From Tribonema minus (lineage: Eukaryota > Sar > Xanthophyceae > Tribonematales > Tribonemataceae), in contig JAFCMP010000026.1 in assembly GCA_017506865.1 (NCBI GenBank), positions 372,001-436,000 of the forward strand: a stretch of DNA of 64,000 nucleotides, given 5' to 3'. A program made the position numbers and the translations under genes. This document shows positions 56,227-64,000 of the stretch, piece by piece. Every line of letters begins with the position of its first letter. Positions within the stretch are counted from its first letter, which is position 1. The notes under the pieces are model-generated. The model searched no databases, was not told the DNA's origin, and saw only the letters and a program-made list of their open reading frames with translations.

Positions 56227-57295
56227 AAAAACAGCGTCCCAAGCTCGTTAACGCCGAAAGGCGTGGCAGCGAATGCGGCTGGTTTGGTGGGTGGGCTGGG
56301 CTGCAGGGCTTGCAGGAGCTAGCACCAGCGGCCCTCAGGTGATGCCAGCGTGCGTAGCCCCTTCGAGAGAACTTCAAACGTGTGGTGGTGTCTCGGAAGC
56401 CCTGGCTGGCGTGCGGAGGAGGGACAGGCAGCGGCTTGGCGTGCTTGGAGAGCAAGCGGAGTCGGCTGCACGCCACGGCACCAACCACAAGTTACTCGCA
56501 GCGGTAAATGGCAATATCTTGTCAGGCTTGCAGCCTGCGGTGAGCCGTGACCTCGCTCATCAAGGAGGCGATGCTTTACTTAGTTATATAGCCTTTCTCT
56601 CTAGCGTCAGCGCCTGGCGCCCAGTGACTCCCTCTGCTTATCTCTATGATATCGGGGTTCACGTAGATAGCCACAATCTCCAGTTCAGGGCCCATCATGG
56701 TGACCTTGGCCTGCATGAAAACTTTGAGATGGAGTCTGCGTGGAGCTGGGTGGCCCTTATAAGGGTCTGTCTGTGGGGGGAGAGTCTTGCAGCTTTGTTT
56801 GGTATCCCTGCTAGTGTGTGGGGGACAGTCGCTTGCGGATGCTTTGTTGGGGTGATATGGGAGGCCCGGTGAACCACCGTCCCGCTCATCAAGGAGGCGA
56901 TGCTTTGCTTAGTTATATAGCCTTTCTTTCTAGCGTCAGCGCCTGGCGCCCAGTGACTCTCTCTGCTTATCTTTATGATATCGGGGTTCACGTAGATAGC
57001 CACAATCTCCAGTTCAGGGCCCATTATGGTGACCTTGGCCTGCATGAAAACTTTGAGATGGAGTCTGCGTGGAGCTGGGTGGCCCTAAGACGGGTCTGTC
57101 TGTGGGGGGAGAGTCTTGTAGCTTTGTTTGGTATCCCTGCTAGTATGTGGGGGACAGTCGCTTGCGGGTGCTTTGTTGGGGGTGATGTGGGGGGCGGGGT
57201 GTGGCGTGCAAGCTTTGCATGCTACATCCAAGAGTGAGAACAAGGCGACACACCTACAACATGGCATTTCCACAGCCACAAGTGGAATATAATAA
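56227..57295. mobile_element. 1069-bp insertion with 5-bp target duplication, unclassified
   Basis: The left arm gives the empty site CGAAGTACATGTTC. Here AAGTA is present on both sides (56222-56226 and 57296-57300). The insert starts AAAAACAGCG and ends AATATAATAA, without TG...CA or visible TIRs. Inside are two direct copies of a 329-bp unit (about 56554-56882 and 56883-57211). A minus-strand frame crossing both copies contains ELEIVAIYVNPD, faintly like an endonuclease/exonuclease strand. The class of element is unknown. Confidence 0.8.
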
Positions 57296-57513
57296 AAGTA
57301 CATGTTCTGATGATATGGTAAACACAGATGGTATAGGCAGTTGTGGACCAACGCCAACTTCAATAAAGTACATGTGAACATTAGACATCAACATGGACAT
57401 TTGAAAGGTCAGGGTTGTACATTTGGGGACTCCAACAGCGCGTTACAGCAGCAGCGATTCCCTTGCTACCACTACTGCCCCGCATCACACCTTAAAGCTC
57501 TCACCTCCTCACT

Positions 57514-58801
57514 ATGTTGGCAATGTTTGGAGACTTCTACATGCTAACAATTGCTGTTTGCATACGATATCTGCTTACAATGATGTACAGGGATGGGGGA
57601 GTAGAGCCGGCACTACGTCCTCAATACTCAGAGGAGATCAAGAACGGACTTCGGCGCGAGCTAGGGCAGCATCAATTTCCGCGAGATCTGTTGTGGATTG
57701 ATGCGCGCAACATCACTCTGAGGAAGCACGTCAATGGCGTTCTTTTCCCTGTAAGCAGCAGAAATGACGAGCTGCTGATTGTGAGGGACTTCTACGGCAC
57801 TCCACAAAACGGAGCCATCTTGGGCGTGGAGCTGAAAAAGCGGCTTACATGGCAGGTACCCCCTCTCAGTTGTTGCATCAACCATTGAAAATGAACCAAG
57901 CTTGCCGTTATTCCCATATCTCGATGGCAGTAGTACACTGGTGTGGTGCATGATGTAGCTTTGATAATTGTGCTCATGGTTGCATTGCTTAGTTACCTTA
58001 AAGCAGGTAAGCATACAACAGGAACAAACACTCAACAGACTCTGTAAATAACGTGTTGCATGTGATGATGCTGGCAAGCCGTGCCCGTGGGCGATAAAGG
58101 CTTTCCACTTACGGCTCCTGAGCTTCTCAGCAAGCAGCACAGTTATCTGCCACGGTCTTTGGTTTTATCAACTCACCTGCCGCAGAACTTGTTGCTGTCA
58201 ACGTATGTCCCACCTCGTAGTGCCATTGACCCACCTGGCGACGCTTGCGGCTTGCTGCGTCCGCTGCAGATCACGTGGAAGCCTGACGGCCATTACGTGT
58301 GGCCACTAACTAAACGTGGCTTGCCATGTGGAGACCGTGGTGGCCATCGTTTCTCGACGCTTTCAACCCTGATTGAAACAAAGTAGTATGATGCCTGCAG
58401 CTATTGCAGGTGGCATGACATCCTGAGTTACCGCAAGCAGTTGTGCGCTTTCCATGCGTCATGGCAGACGACTCATGAACATGACACTGAACAGCCAGTC
58501 ACGTCGCAAATTGGGAGACACGCCGCAGCAGCAGAAGCAGCGCTTTTATTTGATGTGGTTTGTACTCATCTTGCCTGCCTGTCTCAGCCTTGTTGTTTGC
58601 TATCACTTACACTGCACGGCGCTGCCCTTGTTGTTTGCTATCACTTACACTGCACGGCGCTGCCCATGTTGAGATGCAACAAGAAGCGCGGATGGCTGCG
58701 TTCATAGATACTGGAACAGAGACACACGTTACATTGCACTCATGGCATCCAGTCTATGCTGTATACTATGAGCTGTTAACCGAACACGTTATTGAAACGC
58801 C
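57514..58801 (+). CDS. Upstream coding-like exons, right-arm copy
   Basis: Right-arm equivalent of 44351-45611. Segments: 57514-57855 (ending ILGVELKKRLTWQ at CAG|GTACCC), about 58079-58386 (PVGDKGFPLTAPELLSKQHS; ends with TAG), and about 58669-58805 (ends VIETP-stop). The first and second do not join in phase with the nearest AG, so an exon or the exact border is missing. A 38-bp tandem duplication at 58590-58665 falls between the second and third segments. Relative to the left copy, VRNFYG has become VRDFYG. Confidence 0.35.
58590..58665. repeat. 38-bp tandem duplication, right arm only
   Basis: TTGTTGTTTGCTATCACTTA followed by CACTGCACGGCGCTGCCC occurs twice in succession; the left arm has one copy. 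Confidence 0.9.
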
Positions 58802-59363
58802 ATGAAGCAGTCTATATTTTCGGTAAGACAGCCCATTTTATCAGTGCTATCATTACACCATGTTGATACTTGTTCGTGCGTGATTTGGTTGCTGTGCACA
58901 GGGCCTACGCCAGGCGGAAACAGAGTTTATTGTGTGGCAAGCCGAGTCCAACTACCCATTCTGCCAAATGGTGACAGACCTCAACGCTGGTGGAGTGGCA
59001 TTCTTTGCGTTGCCCGGCGATGGCTCTGGCCTGCGCATCATGTACACGGTTCTTCCATCCGTGAAGGATGTGTGGGGGTTCATGGGAGGTCTTGTTCGTG
59101 GGCTAGATGTAGCTGCGCTTACCTCAGTCCTGCGTGTGGATGCTCCAGGCAGTAGCTTGCCACAGCAGCTGGAGCAACCTCGTCGCGTAAAGCCCAGATT
59201 GGATGGCCGACCAAGTGCAGCAGATGCTATGCTCACACGCGAGCAGCTGTTTTGGAAGCAGATTTCGACCGAACGTGCAAATGAGGATGATGTGGCGTGT
59301 CTGCAGGACCTAGACATTTTTGGAGGCAAGCCCTGTCCTGATGGAGTCCCATACCATTGGTGA
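58802..59363 (+). CDS. Small two-exon gene, right-arm copy (160 aa)
   Basis: ATG at 58802; exon 1 58802-58822 (MKQSIFS), donor TCG|GTAAGA; intron 58823-58901 (79 bases) ending TTGCTGTGCACAG; exon 2 58902-59363, in phase, beginning GLRQAETEFIVWQAESNYPF and ending DGVPYHW-stop. Features: GGVAFFALPGDGSGLRIMYT, a KDVWGF-GGLVRGLDVA helix, and an Arg/Lys/Glu-rich tail. No family recognised. Because both arms keep the frame open with only a few residue differences, the copies are either young or under constraint. An upstream reading frame ends in the ATGA overlap, so the ATG could instead be internal to a longer spliced gene. Confidence 0.5.
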
Positions 59364-60171
59364 TGCGTATTCTGTGGCGCACACCGACGCTCTTCACCCT
59401 GTGGCTCTGCCATAAATAGATGCGCAGCCTTGTGTGAAGAGGCGCAAAGCGTCCGTACATCAGCAAACCCATTGTACACATGCGATTGAATTGAATTTGA
59501 TACAATGCATCCTCAAATGCTGTTAAGGTGCCTGGTCGCCGGTGCCACTGCCTTTGATTTGCTTTGTAGGAGAGAAACTGCCTTGAGTTGGTTCCCTCTA
59601 CCTTTCCAGACAACACAATATATTGCCTGCTGTTGCTGAGTTTACGCGTTCATATGCATGCCTTAGCCAGCTCTCACGAGCAGTTGAGTTCAGCAGTGTC
59701 ATTGACTGGCCGCCGATGCTCATATGATTCGTATTGCAGGGATGTCACGACTCAATGATTTGAAGCAGCCACCCCCTTTGTTCCTGAGTACGGTATCCCC
59801 AAGCTTGAATTACCTCACCTCACCTTCTTTTTTGTTACCCAAGGCACCCGAGAGCTAGCTGACCCCTGCTATCACTTCAGCTATTGCCCTCATTCGCCAA
59901 ATGTCGACTCCACGCCAAGCAGTATATATGCTGTGGCCGTGGTGGTATCAAGAAGTAAAAAACTGCTACAGTAGTTGCGCCTGGTGGTCGAGGTTCACTG
60001 GGGTATACAATTTAGCGTGTCAGTGGCAGCATGCGAAAGGCGGTATTTCTGCAGAGTGGTCTTCAGGTCCTCACGACAGGCCCTCGCGACACCCAAAGTG
60101 GTCGGTTTGTAGGCAGTCACAAAAGTGCATTGCAACTGCCATCAGCATGACAGTTGGCTGCTCGTGTACTC

Positions 60172-61320
60172 GATGGACGAGGACAGCGATGACTTTACTG
60201 AGGCAAAAAAGCAGCAGCTGCAGCAAGCAAGGATTCTGGTCGACCCGCGTTCGTGCCCGTGAGCTGACAGCCACAGATGCCGCCTCTGCTGCTGCTGCTG
60301 CGGCACCGCTGCTCCCCAGCACCACTGCCGCTGCTGCTGTCCCGCAGCTAGTGGAGTGGAAGTGTCGGGGTCGATAGTGACTGATGCCGACGAGGTATTT
60401 TGGGCTGCTGCTGCAAGGCGGCAGAAAGAGCTGGACCGCCTCACCAAGGAGACGCAAACCCCGAAGACACACGGGCAACCTGCCTTCCAAGCGCATCCTC
60501 GTCGAGTGCAGCTGGCGTCAAAGCAGGCGAAAACAGCAGCAGATTGAGAGACGCGAGAGCAGCAGTAGCACGCCTGAGTTTATATTTGTTGTTTGGACTG
60601 CGCTTGTCGGGTTTCTTTTAGAGAAGAACGAGGTGCGTGCTTGCATGGTGTTCAACACAAGCGCGATTATAACATGTGACTACCGGTTGCTGTTACTGCT
60701 ACTGGGGATGCGAGCTAGGGCCCATGCCTGCCGTTTCACAACGCGTGCATACCTTTGCTGCTGCTGCTCAGCTGCCAGGGCAGCACCACGCTGCCCGGCT
60801 GACTGTGTGCTGGCGTCTACGCGAGCCGCTACAACAGCATCTGGCTGCTGCAGCGATGGTACACCCCCCTGGGGTACCATTGTTCCCCCCCCCATGATGG
60901 AGGCAGCCTTTGGCGCGTCCGCATTCATGAGAGTGGAAGAACGGGCTCCCTCTGCCCCAACCTCAGCCGCATGCCCTGCGGCGACAGACACAGCAACTGC
61001 TGCGCCCTCGGTGGCCAAGCCCCCCCTGGCTTCCGTAGCTCCTCGCGAGCGGCTAGATGATCGAGTGACCACTTTGTCCCGCTCGAGGCCCCGTGTGAAA
61101 GCGCTTGATGCCATGTCGCCCCGTCGAGCGTGAGCAGGTCCCTCAGGCTTGAGTCCCGGGATCCGGCAACAAGCACCGAAAACAAGGCGTTCCACGCCTT
61201 GCTACCAGTCGCGGAGATGCTGTGCTCCGCTGAAATTTCCTCAGTGGCTCAAGCTACGCTCCAGTCTCTCGCGCTACTGCAGCTCCTGGCCGGTGGAGCA
61301 GCACGCGCCCAATCAGGCTA
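60172..61320 (+). CDS. Right-arm copy of uncharacterised Ala/Ser-rich coding-like region
   Basis: Plus-strand blocks: MDEDSDDFTEAKKQQLQQAR from 60172, an Ala/Pro-rich linker with GCT/CAG runs, VTDADEVFWAAAARRQKELD at about 60374, then RERLDDRVTTLSRSRPRVKA near 61040-61110 and NKAFHALLPVAEMLCSAEIS to the stop near 61320. Frame changes occur between blocks, and minus-strand frames of similar length exist. It could be a decayed or intron-rich gene of an element that formed the duplication. Confidence 0.3.
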
Positions 61321-61815
61321 ATCGAACCCTCCACTGTGGAGTGTGAGGATCACCTATCTGTGGCAGCTCCCCTCAGACAGACAGCACCTGGCTCTGGGTG
61401 ATCAATCCAGAGCACAGCTGCTGCTGTGGGGAGGGGGAAGCTAACTGCCTTGCAAGGACAGCCAAGCAGCAGAGAGATTAAGAGACACACTCCAATGTAA
61501 ATATGTTAAAACCCTAGTACTATTAGCTCCTGGTCACTAGGTAGCTAGACTGCCCATGCAGCCTGCATAAAGCCCTGGTGGAAAAACCCTAAGGATTCAG
61601 GCCCCCTCGCCCTGAATCGAACCCACAGATACCCAGTACCCCCAGCCTGAGGCCAACTGGTCAATCTGTAACTGAAAACTGTAACTGCTCTGCTGGTACA
61701 CAGGCTGGCAGTAGAAGCCCCACAAGAGCACCACCATGCATCCTGTTGCTAACAGAACTTTTACCCCTTATTGTGAGGAAGCTGCAGCACATGCTCAACA
61801 ATTGCACACTCCTCA

Positions 61816-62649
61816 CACATGGGTGCGCAGAGGAGCAGATGGCGGCGCCAAAACATCTATGACCACCACTAATTAGTCGCACGCCGGCGTGAGAGAGGTC
61901 GAAACGCTGTATGTTGTGGGGCTTCTACTGCCAGCCTGTGTACCAGCAGAGCAGTGACAGTTTCAGCTACAGATTGACCAATTTGTGTTCTGATCAGTTG
62001 CATGCGCCCCATTATGGTGCCTCACACATGCATTAATTGGCATACATGCTCTGCAGCCTGGCCAGTCCTCATGTTTGATATCAATATGCGTGCGCGCAAC
62101 AGTTTGTGTTCTGATCAGTTGCATGCGCGCCATTATGGTACCTCACACATGCATTGATTGACATATATGCTCTGCAGCCTGGCCAGTCCTCATGTTTGAT
62201 ACCAATATGCGTGCACGCAACAACCATGCATGCCATGCCAGGGCGCCACACTGGATGCTGGTGAGCACCTGCGTACTACCCCTTCTTAACGTCCCTCCCA
62301 CCCAGTCTCAGACTGTGAAACGTGTAACTAACCCAACACCTGATCTTGTGTCTTGTCACCGTGTGAATTAAAGTGCCAGAGGCTGGCGCTCAACATATCG
62401 AAGCATTGCGATGATCGGCATTGGGAGCCACATCAGCTCTTTGCCACTTTTGCCAACATTTCACCGCCAGGCTTTGCTGCTGTAGGGCCGTGCTGTAAAT
62501 GATTCTTTTGCCGCAATGAACTTCATATACGCTGGCTGTGAGATGACATCCATGACTTGTGAACATTGCAACATTTCACGCATCGCATTCGCATCGCATT
62601 CGCATTTTACAATTGCTGATGGGAGACTCATTTCTGTTGTGTTTTGCAG
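61816..62649. repeat. 118-bp tandem duplication and a stray arm fragment
   Basis: 61914-61984 is a further short copy of the arm sequence GGGGCTTCTACTGCCAGCCT, in the orientation of the left arm. 61984-62220 contains two 118-bp units beginning TGTTCTGATCAGTTGCATGC and ending at ATATGCGTGCRCGCAACA. The rest is non-coding as far as I can tell. Confidence 0.75.
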
Positions 62650-63020
62650 GGAGTCCCTGCTGCAGCCTGTGGGAGACCCTGGTGCCGTGATGCCGACGCT
62701 GTCGCAAGCGAGGACAACGGCTGCGGCCAAGGCGGCACGGCTGCAACCTGCCTCTTTGCCCGTGCCGTCGGAGTGGGCTGCCGCGGAGTCAGCCGCTGCT
62801 GCTGATCCTTTCGGCGCATGCCTTGTGCTTATTCATCTGATGGACCCTTTGCGGAGCTGGTCAACCAGGCGAGATGAGCACATGCATGAGCAGCGGGCGG
62901 AGTCCATTGCGCGGCTTGTGAACATGCTCAGGGCCCAGCATGACAAGCGGCGTTTCGTCGGTGACCAGTGCACAGTGGTGTGGCTGCTTCATGACATGCG
63001 CGACGCCCCGGGCGTCATAG
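62650..63020 (+). CDS. Internal exon of an unknown gene
   Basis: A strong acceptor (CTGTTGTGTTTTGCAG) precedes, and a GTCAGTGCC donor follows, an open 371-base segment. It reads SLLQPVGDPGAVMPTLSQAR, an Ala-rich stretch, DPFGACLVLIHLMDPLRSWS, then RRDEHMHEQRAESIARLVNM and QCTVVWLLHDMRDAPGVI. Composition is helical and soluble. No family recognised. Neighbouring exons were not identified in the window. Confidence 0.5.
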
Positions 63021-64000
63021 GTCAGTGCCTCTTTGGTTTCTTGCTGATGATGGTGTGCGCTTACAGTTTGATGCTTGAAGTCTTGCACATGTGTATGTGG
63101 ACAAGGCCATGTGTCACCAGCAATCTGTTGCCACTTCGCCTTGACATCATCTACATCACAAATTAGAAACCATGAAGTGAGAACGTACATAGGAAGAGGC
63201 ATATTGCTGGACAATGTCTAGATCATCACATGTTCTGGGGCAGTGGCTACTATGAACGTTGGTTTGCTACATTTGAGAATGCTTTCTGCACTCTCGCGTT
63301 CTGTACCTGACTTAAACTATTGTACTCAAGAGACTCGTAGTGGGGTGGCACTGGTTGTTGCTGTCAGTACATCAACCAAATCCCTGCTTCTGTTGTGAAG
63401 ACAAGTGTACTTTCGTGAGTCTGCAGGTCTTGGTGATGCACGTCACTTTTTTTGGCAAATTGACCAGACTTCTGTCGGGGCCTCTGCATGCAGTGTTTTT
63501 GTGCTCTTTTCTGTCACGCGGCAGACTCTGAGCCTGAAGGATCTGAAATGTATACGGCGACAAGTGATCTATATCGCCTGCCTGTCACAGCATTAAACGT
63601 TTGCTCTCCAAAAGCTAAGTGACACGCATATCATAGGTACTACAGTGTATTCACGCTATCACTATTGACCCTTTGCATGCTTCTGTCCCAACACAGCACT
63701 TTTGCTGACCCCCACCTTCTTCGTGCAATCCTGTGCGCACCATGGCTGCGCATGCCTGTGCCCCCCACATGCATAACAGGTCCTGACCCCTCACCTTCAC
63801 ACTTCCTCCTGCAGCAGCAGCAGCTTTCTGCATGCTGCTTTTCGCGCAGACATCTTTGCTGAAGGTCTGTGCCTCGTGTATGCTTAATATGTGCGCATTA
63901 AAGTCACTGCGACAAGCTTGTGATAACAGTATTGCGGTTCGTGCTTAAGTGCAGGCTAGTCACTTTGACAGTGCCGTCGATGTGATATGCTGCGATTCTG
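63021..64000. other. Possible introns and exons of the preceding gene, unresolved
   Basis: Short frames only. A segment near 63700-63780 (DPHLLRAILCAPWLR) could be a further exon but lacks support. Confidence 0.3.

Larger units (their letters stand above)
56012..61815. repeat. Right arm of the large inverted duplication
   Basis: Inverse complement of 41141-46049, interrupted by the 1069-bp insertion at 56227-57295 and carrying a 38-bp tandem duplication at 58590-58665 that is single copy in the left arm. After discounting insertions both arms are about 4.7 kb. Confidence 0.92.

Overview
This window looks like nuclear DNA of an intron-bearing eukaryote. Protein-like segments are short, interrupted by stops, and bounded by pyrimidine-rich AG acceptors and GT donors. 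The DNA is full of retrotransposons, TIR transposons, minisatellites and nucleosome-length satellites, and there is no operon structure, Shine-Dalgarno pattern, rRNA or tRNA. The ankyrin repeats of the form VLQWARANGCPWDE-TC, the BED/hAT remnant and the Ty1/copia and LINE C-terminal types fit a stramenopile-type alga (brown or yellow-green lineage). That assignment is an inference from family resemblance, not a proof.

Layout. 0-5 kb: a decayed LINE 3' end, a broken LPGK/LGGD-domain gene and a broken rve integrase gene. 5.7-8.5 kb: a Gag-only LTR retrotransposon with 522-bp LTRs. 9.3-11.1 kb: a tyrosine-recombinase gene resembling Crypton or telomere-resolvase enzymes. 11.6-12 kb: a small array of a roughly 165-180 bp satellite. 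12.07-16.94 kb: a complete, very young Ty1/copia element with 291-bp LTRs, a perfect 5-bp target duplication and a 1332-aa polyprotein. 17-22 kb: mostly non-coding, with two decayed GAPDH exons. 22.2-22.9 kb: an alternating dimeric minisatellite. 23.08-23.80 kb: a 720-bp hAT deletion derivative with 11-bp TIRs and an 8-bp target duplication. 26.1-27.3 kb: a better-preserved LINE 3' end. 27.3-28.9 kb: a larger array of the same satellite. 31.9-33.3 kb: an ankyrin-repeat pseudogene. 34.8-38.3 kb: a four-exon gene that I recognise as an eIF4E-binding protein (4E-BP). 39 kb: a hairpin-headed minisatellite.

41.14-61.82 kb is the most striking structure: a large inverted duplication. The arms are about 4.7 kb once later insertions are discounted, around a spacer of about 10 kb, and they appear to differ by only about 1 percent. 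Each arm carries the same uncharacterised genes. The left arm has since received a 186-bp 5'-truncated LINE (10-bp target duplication). The right arm has received a 1069-bp insertion (5-bp target duplication) and a 38-bp tandem duplication. Each arm therefore preserves the empty site for the other's insertion. The spacer holds a putative minus-strand multi-exon gene and a clean three-exon plus-strand coiled-coil gene.

How it works together: most of the identifiable coding capacity is mobile-element machinery (Gag, protease, integrase, RT/RNase H, LINE C-terminus, recombinase, BED finger). The likely host genes are the 4E-BP (translation control), the coiled-coil gene, the duplicated small genes in the arms, and an exon at 62.6 kb. 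Gene models were built by eye from reading frames and splice consensus without alignment tools, so exon limits are proposals.
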